Shown: positions 49,828 to 58,813, counted from the stretch's first letter. The stretch: DNA of 64,000 nt from Opitutaceae bacterium (GCA_030648295.1 JAUSID010000200.1:1-64000), one strand, 5' to 3'. A program made the numbers and translations. Notes: a model not told the origin generated them from the sequence alone.

Positions 49828-51588
49828 TCAATCGCTGCGCTTCGCCGTAACCAGCCTCGGCACGCTCTCGCGAATCTCGGCCGCGCGAAGAAAATCGAAG
49901 TCGCAACCTTGATCCGCCTGGGTCACCGACTGCAAAAACAATTTCAAGTAGCCGCGCGTCGGCGCGCCGTCGTCCTTCCGCCGCGCGCCCAGTCGCTCGG
50001 CGATCTCACCCGGTGCGACGAGCAGCTCGATGGTTCGGCTGGCGACGCTGAGGCGAATGCGATCGCCCGAGCGCACCGCATCCAGCGGGCCGCCGATCGC
50101 GGCCTCTGGCGTGACGTGCAGCACGACGGTACCGGCCGCAGTCCCGCTCATCCGGCCATCGGAAATCCGGACCATGTCCTTCACCCCCTGCCGCGCCAGT
50201 TTGCGCGGTATCGGGATCAACCCGGCCTCCGGCATTCCGGGCGCACCCACGGGGCCGATACGTTTCAACACCAGCACATCGTCGGCCATGACATCGAGGT
50301 CGGGCTCGTCGATTCGGCGCGCGAGATCCTCGGCGTTTTCGAACACGACCGCGCGGCCCTCGTGCTCGAGCAGTCGCGGTGTCGCCGCGGCCTGCTTGAT
50401 GATCGCGCCGCCCGGCGCGAGATTGCCGCGCAGCACGGCGATGCCGCCCCCCGGATAAATCGGATTTGTCCGGCTGCGGACGATCTCCTGCGCGAAACCG
50501 GCACTCGCGGCATCGAGTTCCTCGCCGAGGGTGCGGCCGGTCACGGTCAAAGCATCGAGGTGCAGCAGCGGCCCCAGCTCGCGCAGCAGCGCGAGCATTC
50601 CGCCCGCCTTGTGGAAATCCTCCATGTAGAACTGGCCCGACGGCTTGAGATCGAGCAGGACCGGGACATCGCGCCCGATGCGATCGAACGCATCGAGGTC
50701 GACCGCAATGCCGAGCCGGCCCGCGATGGCGGCCAGGTGAATCAATCCGTTGGTCGAACCGCCAATCGCGAGCAGGACACGCAGCGCATTCTCGAACGCC
50801 GCCGGCGTCAAAATTTTGTCCGGTGTGAGCTGCCGGCCGATCATCGCCACCGCCACCGCGCCGGTGCGCTCGGCCACACGAATCCTATCCGCGGTTACGG
50901 CCGGCGCCGACGCGCTCCCGAGCACCATCATGCCGAGGGCCTCGCCCAGGCACGCCATCGTGCTCGCCGTCCCCATGACGGAGCAGGTGCCCACGCTCGC
51001 GACGAGCTGGCTGCCGATGGCATTGATCTCGTCCTCATTGATCTGCCCCGCGCGGTGGCTCGCCCAAAACCGCCGGCAATCCGTGCATGCGCCGACCCGC
51101 TGGCCCTGGTGCGCCCCGGTGAGCATCGGGCCGGTGACGAGCTGCACGGCCGGCACCCCGGCCGACGCGGCGCCCATCAGTTGTGCCGGCACGGTTTTGT
51201 CGCATCCCCCAATCAATACGACCGCGTCCATCGGCTGGGCACGGATCATTTCCTCCGTGTCCATGGCCATGAGATTGCGCAAGTACATGCTCGTCGGGTG
51301 CGCGAAGCTCTCGTGGATTGAAATCGTGGGAAACGTGATCGGCAGTCCGCCGGCCAGCATCACGCCGCGGCGCACGGCTTCCACGAGCTGGGCTGCGTTG
51401 CCATGGCAGGGGTTGAAACCGCTGCCTGTATCCAGGATCCCAACTACAGGGCGCGAAAGCGCGTCATCCGAGTACCCGGCGCCCTTGATGAAACTGGTGC
51501 GGAGGAAAGCCGAGAAGGCGGAGTCGCCGTAGCTGGTGAGGCCCTTGCGCAGACCGGATGGCGAAGACGAGGAAGACGGGGAAGACAC
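49828..51588 (-). CDS. IlvD/Edd-family sugar-acid or dihydroxy-acid dehydratase
   Basis: The frame starts at a GTG at 51588 inside a GGAAGAC repeat (encoding a Ser/Pro run) and gives 586 residues. Homology starts at LRKGLTSYGDSAFSAFLRTS. Iron-sulfur cluster cysteines are in VLIGGCDKTVPAQLMG, GACTDCRRFW and VGTCSVMGTASTMACL. The C-terminal swivelling domain has MVRISDGRMSGTAAGTVVLH. The CTDC and R-x-FW segments favour the pentonate/hexonate dehydratase branch (L-arabinonate or xylonate type) over IlvD of valine synthesis. That is inferred, not certain. The unusual N-terminus suggests the repeat replaced or extended the original start. Confidence 0.9.
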   Translation of the reverse strand: MSSPSSSSSPSGLRKGLTSYGDSAFSAFLRTSFIKGAGYSDDALSRPVVGILDTGSGFNPCHGNAAQLVEAVRRGVMLAGGLPITFPTISIHESFAHPTSMYLRNLMAMDTEEMIRAQPMDAVVLIGGCDKTVPAQLMGAASAGVPAVQLVTGPMLTGAHQGQRVGACTDCRRFWASHRAGQINEDEINAIGSQLVASVGTCSVMGTASTMACLGEALGMMVLGSASAPAVTADRIRVAERTGAVAVAMIGRQLTPDKILTPAAFENALRVLLAIGGSTNGLIHLAAIAGRLGIAVDLDAFDRIGRDVPVLLDLKPSGQFYMEDFHKAGGMLALLRELGPLLHLDALTVTGRTLGEELDAASAGFAQEIVRSRTNPIYPGGGIAVLRGNLAPGGAIIKQAAATPRLLEHEGRAVVFENAEDLARRIDEPDLDVMADDVLVLKRIGPVGAPGMPEAGLIPIPRKLARQGVKDMVRISDGRMSGTAAGTVVLHVTPEAAIGGPLDAVRSGDRIRLSVASRTIELLVAPGEIAERLGARRKDDGAPTRGYLKLFLQSVTQADQGCDFDFLRAAEIRESVPRLVTAKRSD

Positions 51589-51675
51589 GGAAGACGGGAA
51601 AGACGCGGAAGAACTGGAAGACTTGGGAGACGCAGAAGACGCAGAAGACGCAGGAGACGCGAGGGCGAGGCTTTC
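51545..51675. repeat. GGAAGAC tandem repeat at 5' end of dehydratase gene
   Basis: Degenerate 6-9 bp units such as GAAGACGAGGAAGACGGGGA and GACGCAGAAGACGCAGAAGA run from inside the first codons of the dehydratase to its upstream gap. A second run with the same unit is at 52372-52445. Confidence 0.75.
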
Positions 51676-51701
51676 AGTTCGCCGCGGAAAAGAAAACTGG
51701 A

Positions 51702-52367
51702 TTAGCGGCGGTCCGTTTCACCGCCGGCTGCCGCTGCCGCGGCGTTCTCATGTCGGCCGGCGATCCGCCAGAGCAGGTACGATAGGATCATGATCACCAG
51801 AAACGTCACCGCCGCCGTCATCAGCGAGTCGTCCGCCGCCACCGAATAAATCGTGGAAATCACAAAGTTCGGCAGGAGGGTCACCCAGAAGATTCGGCCG
51901 ACGGGCACCCCGGTGGCGGCGGCCACGATCACGGATGTCTCCGCGAGGACGGGAATGCTGCGCAGGCAGGCGAGCGTCAGTGTCAACCGGCGCTGCAGTG
52001 AATCGCGCAACCGCGTGAGTTCCGCGTCCGGGATGAACTTCGGCGCAATCCGTCCGACCGCGAAGCGTCCGAGCCAGCCGGCGACCAAAACTCCCGCCGC
52101 CATCCCCACGGTTCCGCCAATGATTCCGGCGGCCCACCCCGCCTTGGCGGCAAGGTACATGATCACGATGGTCGAGGGAACAGGCGCGACCGAATCCGCC
52201 ATTAGCAGCACGATCGCGAGCAAAACCAACCCGACCGTTTGCTGCTCACGCGACTTGAGCAACGGGACGACGAACTCTTCGCCCCAGATGATGAACGGGG
52301 CGCAGACCAGTGCCATCACGAACAGGATGAACAGCGTGATGCGAACCGTGGAGGGGCGTGGGGCCAT
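51702..52367 (-). CDS. VTT-domain (DedA/TVP38-like) membrane protein
   Basis: The 221-residue product (MAPRPSTVRITLFILFVMAL) has an N-terminal helix, then VGLVLLAIVLLMADSVAPVP with the re-entrant proline, STIVIMYLAAKAGWAAGIIG and GTVGMAAGVLVAGWLGRFAV. LACLRSIPVLAETSVIVAAA corresponds to the conserved R-x-IP motif, and two more helices follow. VTT proteins move lipid carriers such as undecaprenyl phosphate or phospholipids across the membrane. It lies between the two GGAAGAC repeat runs. Confidence 0.87.
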   Translation of the reverse strand: MAPRPSTVRITLFILFVMALVCAPFIIWGEEFVVPLLKSREQQTVGLVLLAIVLLMADSVAPVPSTIVIMYLAAKAGWAAGIIGGTVGMAAGVLVAGWLGRFAVGRIAPKFIPDAELTRLRDSLQRRLTLTLACLRSIPVLAETSVIVAAATGVPVGRIFWVTLLPNFVISTIYSVAADDSLMTAAVTFLVIMILSYLLWRIAGRHENAAAAAAGGETDRR

Positions 52368-52369
52368 GG

Positions 52370-52635
52370 GGGGAAGACGCTGGAAGACGGGGAAGACGCG
52401 GAAGACGCTGGAAGACGCGGAAGACTGGGAAGACGAGGAAGACGGTGGTCAGTGGTCAGTGGTCAGTGGTCAGTGGTCAGTGGTCAGTGGTCAGTGGTCA
52501 GTGGTCAGTGGTCAGTGTCCTTGGTCCTTGGTCCTTGGTCCTTGGTCCTTGGTCTCTAGTCTCTAGTCTCTAGTCTCTAGTCTCTGGTCCCTGGTCTCTG
52601 GTCTCTGGTCCCTAGTCTCTGGTCCTTCCTCCGGC
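52370..52635. repeat. Tandem short-repeat cluster (GGAAGAC, GTGGTCA, CTTGGTC, TCTAGTC)
   Basis: Four successive runs occur: GGAAGACGC-type (52372-52445), about nine GTGGTCA units (52446-52515), CCTTGGT units (52518-52553) and TCTCTAGTC/TCTCTGGTC units (52553-52622). Units are 7-9 bp and differ between runs, and there are no spacers, so it is not a CRISPR. No gene. Confidence 0.85.
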
Positions 52636-54213
52636 CTACTCCTCCACTCTGCCGGTGAGCCGGGCGATGAACTTGATCGCGTAAAGGTACATCCGCTCGC
52701 GCACCTGATACGCGTCGCCGGCCTGGCCCTCGATCCCGAGATCGTTCATCTCATCGAGGACCATGCCGCGTTCCGGGTTCATCGCGATCCACGTGAGCAG
52801 TTTGATCAATTTGTCCTTCGGGAAACGCTCCTTCAGGTGCTCGTACACGACGCGCGGCACGTAGCGTTCGCTCGGCAGCTGAATCGAGTCTGGAACCGCG
52901 GCGACGCACAGCAGGTTTCGCACGGCCTGGAGTTCGTCCTCGTCCATTCCCGGCTCCCATGTTGAGAGCCGTTCCTGCACCGTCGTGATCTGCTCCTTGA
53001 TGAAATCCGCGACCTCCTCGTCCCGATCCGCGATCGGGGAGACGATGCCTTGGTCGGGCGGCACATTGTAATCGAGCGCGGCCACGTCCTTGTCGGTGAC
53101 TTTCATCCATGGCGGTTCCGGCTTCGCCGGAACCGTGGGCGGAGGGGTTAACGCTACGGTCGGCGCCGGGGCGGTGGTCACGGGCGGGGTCACCGTCGTT
53201 GCGGGAGTCGGCGCCGGCGACGTCGCGTTGGTGTTCGCTGACGGTGTCGGGGCTTCGGTCGCGGTAATAGCGGCGGGTGGTGAAGCCGTGGGTAAAGTCG
53301 CGTTGCTCGCCGCTGCGCCTTTCGTCCCGCTGCTCGATGGCGCGGCACCAGCCGGCGTTGTCGCGACTGCGATCTCGGTCGCCGGTGCGACTTTCACCCG
53401 GCCGCGCGACTCCGCGAACACCCCCACGGCAATCCACGATGCGAGCACGGGCAGAATCCAAGCCTTGCCACCGATCGCGGCGAACCGCTGCTGCGCGTCC
53501 CAGCGAAAAAGTTTCGCCCCCGCGATACAACCGGCGAAGCCGATGACGATAAGCGCAAACAAGCTGAACCGCGTAGCGCTCAGCCCGGCGCCGGTGACGC
53601 AGAGTTGCAGCGACTCGACCGCGTAACGACCGGGAAAAAACGCGGAAACGTGCTGGGCCCAATCGGGCAAACTCGCAAGCGGCACGGCAACGCCGCCGAT
53701 GATCAGCATCGGCAGGAACAGGCACTGGCCCAGCGCCTGCACCGCCGGGACATTGTCGGCCAAAGTCGCAATCACCAGCCCGAGCCCGATGAACGCGAAC
53801 GACACGAGCGTGAACGCCACCCAAAGATCGAACGGGTGCGCCGGCATCGTCATGCCGAGCGCGAAGGCGAGGCCGAGCTGAAGCAGTCCCGCGCTGAGCA
53901 CGAGGACGTAGCGCGCGAGCGCGGTGCTCGTGACGACCACCCACGTCGGCACCGGCGTCAGCCGGTAACGGCGCCAGACGCCGCGCTCGCGTTCGCTGAC
54001 GAGTGTCGTCGGCAGTCCAAAACACGCGCCGCCAAGCACGCTCACCGTGAGCAGTTCGCCCATGTGGCGGAGCAGCGGAATCCTCTCGTGCCGATACAGC
54101 ACCCAGAACGCGATCAGGAATATCAACGGAAAGAGATAGCCGTAGAGCAGCGCCATCTTGTTCCGAAAATGCAGCCGCAGCGAAACGCGGATGTGCTGAA
54201 CCAGCGCGTTCAT
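52636..54213 (-). CDS. ABC-2 type permease with long linker and extra C-terminal domain
   Basis: The ATG at 54213 (MNALVQHIRVSLRLHFRNKM) overlaps the ATPase stop (ATGA). Residues 1-250 are a standard ABC-2 exporter permease: LLYGYLFPLIFLIAFWVLYR, FGLPTTLVSERERGVWRRYR, then helices to FALIVIGFAGCIAGAKLF. A further helix (GGKAWILPVLASWIAVGVFA) leads to about 100 residues rich in Ala/Thr/Pro. A soluble 150-residue domain (PPWMKVTDKDVAALDYNVPP ... PRVVYEHLKERFPKDKLIKL ... ERMYLYAIKFIARLTGRVEE) ends the protein. This tail is not part of the usual permease (about 250-380 residues), and I do not recognise it. Total length 525. The fusion may attach a regulatory or envelope-binding module. Confidence 0.88.
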   Translation of the reverse strand: MNALVQHIRVSLRLHFRNKMALLYGYLFPLIFLIAFWVLYRHERIPLLRHMGELLTVSVLGGACFGLPTTLVSERERGVWRRYRLTPVPTWVVVTSTALARYVLVLSAGLLQLGLAFALGMTMPAHPFDLWVAFTLVSFAFIGLGLVIATLADNVPAVQALGQCLFLPMLIIGGVAVPLASLPDWAQHVSAFFPGRYAVESLQLCVTGAGLSATRFSLFALIVIGFAGCIAGAKLFRWDAQQRFAAIGGKAWILPVLASWIAVGVFAESRGRVKVAPATEIAVATTPAGAAPSSSGTKGAAASNATLPTASPPAAITATEAPTPSANTNATSPAPTPATTVTPPVTTAPAPTVALTPPPTVPAKPEPPWMKVTDKDVAALDYNVPPDQGIVSPIADRDEEVADFIKEQITTVQERLSTWEPGMDEDELQAVRNLLCVAAVPDSIQLPSERYVPRVVYEHLKERFPKDKLIKLLTWIAMNPERGMVLDEMNDLGIEGQAGDAYQVRERMYLYAIKFIARLTGRVEE

Positions 54214-55142
54214 CCGCCGGCCTCCGGTGTCGATTCGCCGTTGCCGGTGAGCGCGAGGAACACGTCCTCGAGCGACGCCTTGCGCACGTGCAGATCGAGA
54301 ATCTCGATCCGTTTTTCCCGGAGCAGTTGCGTCACGGTCGCGAGCGTGTCGGTGGCGTCGCGGGTCCGAAACGAAACCGTGCCACCCTCGACGCGCAGCT
54401 CGTCGACACCCGGTACCGATGCGAGCAGCGCAGCCTCGATACCTGGCCGGAGCGTCAGCGTGACCGAAAGCGCACTGCGCGAGGCCGCGACGAGTTCGCG
54501 CGGCGCACCGGTGGCGACAATCCTGCCGTGATCGATGATCGCCACGCGGTCGCACAGCTGCTCCGCCTCCTCGAGATAGTGCGTCGTCAGCAACACCGTG
54601 CAGCCATCCTCCTTCATCCGCCGGATCGACACGTGCAACTCGCGCCGCGAATGCGGATCCAGTCCTGTCGTCGGCTCGTCGAGCAGCACGACCTCGGGCC
54701 GGTTGACAAACGCGAGGGCGAGCGCGAGTCGCTGGCGCTGTCCACCGGAGAGCGTCTCAAAGCGCGCGTTCGCCTTGTCGGCGAGCTCGAAACGTTCGAG
54801 CAGCGTGTCGGGGCTCGCGGCGACGCGATAAAACGACGCGAAGAGCGCCACCGCTTCGCGGGGCGTGATCTTGTCCTGCAACGCGGTGCTTTGCAGCGCC
54901 GCCCCGAGCCGCTGCTTCGCCTCGCGACTCTGACGGCGGGAATCAAACCCGCAGACTTCGAGCTGGCCCGTATCCGGTTCGCGCAGCCCGAGCAGACATT
55001 CGACCGTCGTGGTTTTCCCCGCGCCGTTGGGCCCGAGCAGCCCGAAAATCTCGCCCGCCTCGACCTCGAAGCTCACGCCCCGGACAGCCTCGAGTCCGCC
55101 ATAGCGTTTCGAGAGATCGCGCACCTTTACTTTCGCGGGCAT
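54210..55142 (-). CDS. ABC transporter ATP-binding protein (ABC-2 exporter, DrrA-like)
   Basis: The ATG at 55142 (MPAKVKVRDLSKRYGGLEAV) gives 310 residues. Walker A is GLLGPNGAGKTTTVECLLG, the signature TLSGGQRQRLALALAFVNRP, Walker B VVLLDEPTTGLDPHSRRELH and the H-loop TTHYLEEAEQLCD. A C-terminal DrrA/CcmA-type extension (from about 225) ends DVFLALTGNGESTPEAGG. It powers export with the permease whose start overlaps its stop. Substrate unknown (drug, lipid or polysaccharide). Confidence 0.94.
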   Translation of the reverse strand: MPAKVKVRDLSKRYGGLEAVRGVSFEVEAGEIFGLLGPNGAGKTTTVECLLGLREPDTGQLEVCGFDSRRQSREAKQRLGAALQSTALQDKITPREAVALFASFYRVAASPDTLLERFELADKANARFETLSGGQRQRLALALAFVNRPEVVLLDEPTTGLDPHSRRELHVSIRRMKEDGCTVLLTTHYLEEAEQLCDRVAIIDHGRIVATGAPRELVAASRSALSVTLTLRPGIEAALLASVPGVDELRVEGGTVSFRTRDATDTLATVTQLLREKRIEILDLHVRKASLEDVFLALTGNGESTPEAGG

Positions 55143-55462
55143 GATGGGGAAGGAATGGCGTGGATACGTGCTCGCAACGGCGGGAACAAGTTGTTTCCGC
55201 GGCATGGCGGGCGGCGAGTTGCCGGGAGCGCGACCGTTTGAAAGGCAAAAGCCGTCACGAGGAATTTCATGACGACGTTTTCCCTGGGAGCGCGGGCGTC
55301 TCGCCCGCAAAGGCGACTGTCGGCTTTTCGTCTGATTGATCGGACGATCACGGGCGAGACGCCCATGCCACTTTCAATGCGGGCGGGACGCCCGCGCTCC
55401 CAGGGTAGAATCCGGGTTGAACCCACGGCGGCCGATCGGTTTGCTCATCGGCACTGCCCCTG
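55143..55462. repeat. GGGCGTCTCGCCC palindromic repeats between divergent genes
   Basis: TGGGAGCGCGGGCGTCTCGC (55289 onward), ACGGGCGAGACGCCCATGCC and GCGGGCGGGACGCCCGCGCT form an inverted cluster of about 140 bp (55270-55412), bracketed by CTGGGAGCG and its inverse CGCTCCCAG. The promoters of the ABC operon and of the epimerase gene must flank it. Confidence 0.75.
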
Positions 55463-56626
55463 ATGCCAATGCCCCTCTCGAATTCGGTTCAACGTTCCCT
55501 GCCCTCCTTGCTCATCCTCGTTGCCCTGGCGATTACGTCGCTGCCCGCCCGGGCCGCCGCACCGGTGGCGGAGCCGTTCGGCCAGTTGCCGGATGGCACC
55601 AAGGTCGAGCTCTACAGCCTGCGCAACGAGGCCGGGTTTCGCGCCGACATCATCACGTATGGCGGCATCGTCGTTAGGATGCTGGCGCCGGATCGCGGCG
55701 GGCGAATGGCCGATGTGCTGCTCGGCCAGCCGACTCTCGAGCGGTATCTCGCCGGTTCAGCCGCGGCCGCCGCGCTCATCGGCCGATACGCAAACCGAAT
55801 TGCGGACGGAAAGTTCACCATCGACGGCATGAGCTATTCGATTCCGCCGAACAGCAAGGGCGGCGGGATCCCCGCACTGATTCATGGTGGCAAGCGCGGG
55901 TTCGACAAGGTGGTCTGGGCCGCGGAGCCCACGACCCGCGACGGGCAACCCGCGCTGCGGCTGCGGTACACGGCGGCGGATGGCGAGGAGGGTTTCCCCG
56001 GCCGGCTCCAGGTCGAGGTCCTGTACTCGATCGAGCGGAAGCACGGGCTGCGGATCGAGTATTTGGCGAAAACGGACAAACCGACGCCGATCAACCTGAC
56101 CAACCATGCGTTTTTCAACCTCAAGGGCGAAGGTGAGGGCGACATCCTCGGCCACGAACTGACGCTGCGCGCGCGCCGCTACACCCCGGCGAATGCGGGG
56201 CTGATTCCAACCGGCGAAATCGCGCCGGTCGCGGGCACGCCATTCGATTTCACGAAGCCGCGGCTGATCGGCGAAAGGATCAACGCCGACCACGAACAGA
56301 TCCGGAACGGCCGCGGCTACGATCACAATTTCGTGCTCGATTCGCAGGACGGATCGCTGGCGCTCGCCGCGATCGTCCGCGAACCGGCGAGCGGACGCGT
56401 GATGGAGGTTCTGACCTCCGAGCCCGGCGTACAGCTCTACACGGCCAACGGGCTGAACAACCCGCGCGGCGGCAAGGCGGGAAAGCCGTACGTTCGATTC
56501 GGCGCATTCTGCCTCGAGTCCCAGCATTATCCCGACGCGGTGAATCAACCCGCGTTTCCCAGCGCGATTTTGCGGCCGGGAAAACCGTTTCGCAGCACGA
56601 CGATTTTCCGGTTCGCCGCGAAATAG
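55463..56626 (+). CDS. galM: Exported aldose 1-epimerase
   Basis: The 387-residue product (MPMPLSNSVQRSLPSLLILV) has a signal peptide ending near LPARAAA. Galactose mutarotase landmarks are ITYGGIVVRMLAPDR, LIGRYANRIADGKFTIDGMS, the INLTNHAFFNLKGEGEGDIL segment with catalytic His, and YDHNFVLDSQDG. The catalytic Glu normally lies near FCLESQHYPDAVNQPAFPSA, which is present. It interconverts alpha and beta anomers of aldoses, here probably in the periplasm. It may be cotranscribed with the DUF1080 gene 167 bp downstream. Confidence 0.94.
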   Translation: MPMPLSNSVQRSLPSLLILVALAITSLPARAAAPVAEPFGQLPDGTKVELYSLRNEAGFRADIITYGGIVVRMLAPDRGGRMADVLLGQPTLERYLAGSAAAAALIGRYANRIADGKFTIDGMSYSIPPNSKGGGIPALIHGGKRGFDKVVWAAEPTTRDGQPALRLRYTAADGEEGFPGRLQVEVLYSIERKHGLRIEYLAKTDKPTPINLTNHAFFNLKGEGEGDILGHELTLRARRYTPANAGLIPTGEIAPVAGTPFDFTKPRLIGERINADHEQIRNGRGYDHNFVLDSQDGSLALAAIVREPASGRVMEVLTSEPGVQLYTANGLNNPRGGKAGKPYVRFGAFCLESQHYPDAVNQPAFPSAILRPGKPFRSTTIFRFAAK

Positions 56627-56793
56627 CATGTCTGTCGCAGCATCATCATGGCGGCGGCGGATTGGGAAGCGGTCGCCAAGCCGAAACGCATCGCGTGCGC
56701 CGACGCAGAGTCGTCGTGATTCCAACTTCTCCCGCGCTCGTTTCGCCGTGACGTCGCACGGACTTTCCCCTGTGCTCCGTCACCTCCATTGCC

Positions 56794-57516
56794 ATGATTC
56801 GATTTCGCATCCGCCCCATGAACCTTCGTCCTTACCTGTCGGTCGCCGCCCTCGTGCTGTGCGCGCCGCTCGCCCACGCGGCTGACAACCAGCTCTCGAA
56901 AGCCGAAAAGGCGCAGGGCTGGGAATTGTTGTTCGACGGCAAGACCCTGAACGGCTGGAACGTTTACCGACAAAAGACGCCGCCGAATCAGGGCTGGGAG
57001 GTCAAGGAAGGCACCCTCCGCACGGTACCGAAAGTCAAGGGCACGAACATCGTCACCGAGCGCAAATTCAAGGATTTCGAATTCAGCTGGGAGTGGCGGA
57101 TCCAGCCGGCCGGCAACAACGGCATCAAGTATTTCGTGACCGAAGATCGGCCGAGCGCGCCGGGCCACGAGTATCAGTTAATCGATGACGGTGCCCACTC
57201 GGATGGACGAATGACGAAACGCCAGACGGGTTCGTTCTACGACGTGCTGCCGCCGGCGGCGGACAAGCCGCTCAAGAAGCCGGGCGAATGGAACGCGTCG
57301 CGCATCCTCGTTCGCGGCGAGCACGTGGAGCACTGGCTCAACGGAAAAAAGATCCTGGCCTACGAACTCGGCTCGCCCGAGGTGAAGGCGGGGCTCGTGG
57401 CGAGCAAGTTTGCGAAACACGCGGATTTTGGGACCAAGATCGTCGGCCCGATCATGATCACCCACCACACCGACGAGTGCTGGTTCCGCAACCTGAAGAT
57501 TCGCGAGTTGAAGTAA
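56794..57516 (+). CDS. Secreted DUF1080 (3-keto-disaccharide hydrolase-like) protein
   Basis: The 240-residue product has a signal peptide (LRPYLSVAALVLCAPLAHAA). An ATG at 56818 would shorten it by eight residues. DUF1080 landmarks are GWELLFDGKTLNGWNVYRQK, GWEVKEGTLRTVPKVKG, FKDFEFSWEWRIQPAGNNGI, GHEYQLIDDG, RQTGSFYDVLPP and the end ECWFRNLKIREL. The fold is a concanavalin-like jelly roll. Members hydrolyse 3-keto-glycosides or bind glycans. Family expansion is typical of Planctomycetes and Verrucomicrobia. Confidence 0.94.
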   Translation: MIRFRIRPMNLRPYLSVAALVLCAPLAHAADNQLSKAEKAQGWELLFDGKTLNGWNVYRQKTPPNQGWEVKEGTLRTVPKVKGTNIVTERKFKDFEFSWEWRIQPAGNNGIKYFVTEDRPSAPGHEYQLIDDGAHSDGRMTKRQTGSFYDVLPPAADKPLKKPGEWNASRILVRGEHVEHWLNGKKILAYELGSPEVKAGLVASKFAKHADFGTKIVGPIMITHHTDECWFRNLKIRELK

Positions 57517-57628
57517 CCGTCAGCGTTTCGTCCCCGGGCGGGACGCGGCGGGTGGCGGTCCGGCGATCGCGACCGGACTCGTGCCATCCGCGGAACACTT
57601 GCGGGGCCGGAGCTACGATGGTGGCTCC

Positions 57629-57784
57629 ATGAATTCCGATAAACCGGTCCACCCGCAGAATAAACCCAGTCCCGACGATCGCAGGCGCGATCAGGTGCCG
57701 CACGCGGAAATCGCGCGCCGCGCTGAAAAAACCAGTAGTCGCGCTGGCGCAAGGCCGCCGAAGCTGTACGCCACGAACAATTAG
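57629..57784 (+). CDS. Small hypothetical protein, possible DUF2934 relic
   Basis: A 51-residue frame (MNSDKPVHPQNKPSPDDRRR...) contains PHAEIARRAEKTS, which resembles the start of DUF2934 small proteins. The usual Trp/Glu-containing end is missing, so it may be degenerate. It lies alone in a 418-bp stretch between the DUF1080 gene and the dehydrogenase. A GGACGGCCTCCGCGCCGTCC palindrome-like repeat follows at about 57801-57822. Confidence 0.35.
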   Translation: MNSDKPVHPQNKPSPDDRRRDQVPHAEIARRAEKTSSRAGARPPKLYATNN

Positions 57785-57934
57785 TTGCGCCCGATGTGGA
57801 GGGACGGCCTCCGCGCCGTCCGCGATCGGTAGATTCAACCGTTCATGGCCCGCGCAGAGGCGGGCCCCCCAAAGATGCGCCAGAACTACTGACGTTAGAT
57901 TTGCTCGCGCGGCGCGAAGCGGAGCCGCGGCCAG

Positions 57935-58813
57935 TCAGCGACCGGCGGCGCGGAGCGGCTCGACCACGGCCGACATGTCCCTGTCGCCATGGCCGGCAAC
58001 GATCGCGTGTTGAAAAACGCCGTAGGCCGTCTTGGCCGTGGCCAGGTGCAGCCCGGTCTCGCGCGCCTCGCGCAGCGCGTATCCAAGATCCTTGGTCATG
58101 AGCCGCAGCCGGAAGTTCGGCTCGAAGTCCCCCGCGGTCATCCGCCCCGCGATCAGCCTGACCAGCGGGCTGCCCGGCGCGCCCTCCGTAAGCACGGCCA
58201 GCGCCTTGGCTTGCTCGACGCCGGCTCGCTCGAGCCACGCCATCGCCTCGCCCATCGCCACCACCTGCACGCCGCACACGAAATTGTTCACCAGCTTCAC
58301 GAGCGTGCCGCTGCCGGTGCCGCCGAGGTGAACGATGCTGCGGCTCATCGGCGCCAGCACCAGCCGGATTCGGGCCAGCGCCTCGGCACTGCCACCCACT
58401 AAAAAGTTAAGTTCCCCTGCGGCCGCGGCGGATTTGCTGCCGGTCACCGGCGCGTCGACGCACTCACAACCGGCGACCGTCGCGGCGGCGGCGAGTTCGT
58501 GGATCCAGCCGGGCGTCACGGTACTGCACTCGACGATAATCGCGCCGCGACGCACGCCGGCCAGCGCGCCCTGTTTCCCCAGCCAGACCGCGTGTGATGC
58601 CGCGTCATCCGCGACCATGCTGATGACCACATCGGCGTTGCCCGCCGCCTCGCGCGGTGAACCGGCAACGGTCGCACCGGAGCCGGCGAATGCCGCCGCC
58701 TTGTCGCGATTGCGATTGTAGACCGTCAGGGGAAAGCCGGCACCAATCAGGCGGCGAGCCATGCCGACCCCCATGATACCAAGCCCGAGGAATGCGATGT
58801 GTGATGTGCTCAT
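57935..58813 (-). CDS. Beta-hydroxyacid dehydrogenase (3-hydroxyisobutyrate/tartronate-semialdehyde type)
   Basis: The ATG at 58813 (MSTSHIAFLGLGIMGVGMAR) gives 292 residues. The Rossmann loop is FLGLGIMGVGMARRLIGAG. The substrate-site motif CVDAPVTGSKSAAAAGELNF, the catalytic-Lys segment TGSGTLVKLVNNFVCGVQVV and FRLRLMTKDLGYALREAR near the C-terminus follow. These match NAD(P)-dependent reductases of tartronate semialdehyde or 3-hydroxyisobutyrate. A role in glyoxylate assimilation with the glycolate oxidase of this window is conceivable but not shown. Confidence 0.92.
   Translation of the reverse strand: MSTSHIAFLGLGIMGVGMARRLIGAGFPLTVYNRNRDKAAAFAGSGATVAGSPREAAGNADVVISMVADDAASHAVWLGKQGALAGVRRGAIIVECSTVTPGWIHELAAAATVAGCECVDAPVTGSKSAAAAGELNFLVGGSAEALARIRLVLAPMSRSIVHLGGTGSGTLVKLVNNFVCGVQVVAMGEAMAWLERAGVEQAKALAVLTEGAPGSPLVRLIAGRMTAGDFEPNFRLRLMTKDLGYALREARETGLHLATAKTAYGVFQHAIVAGHGDRDMSAVVEPLRAAGR

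Noticed and set aside
52446-52515. Possible CRISPR array
   Set aside because: The GTGGTCA units are 7 bp, directly adjacent and without spacers. No cas genes are present.
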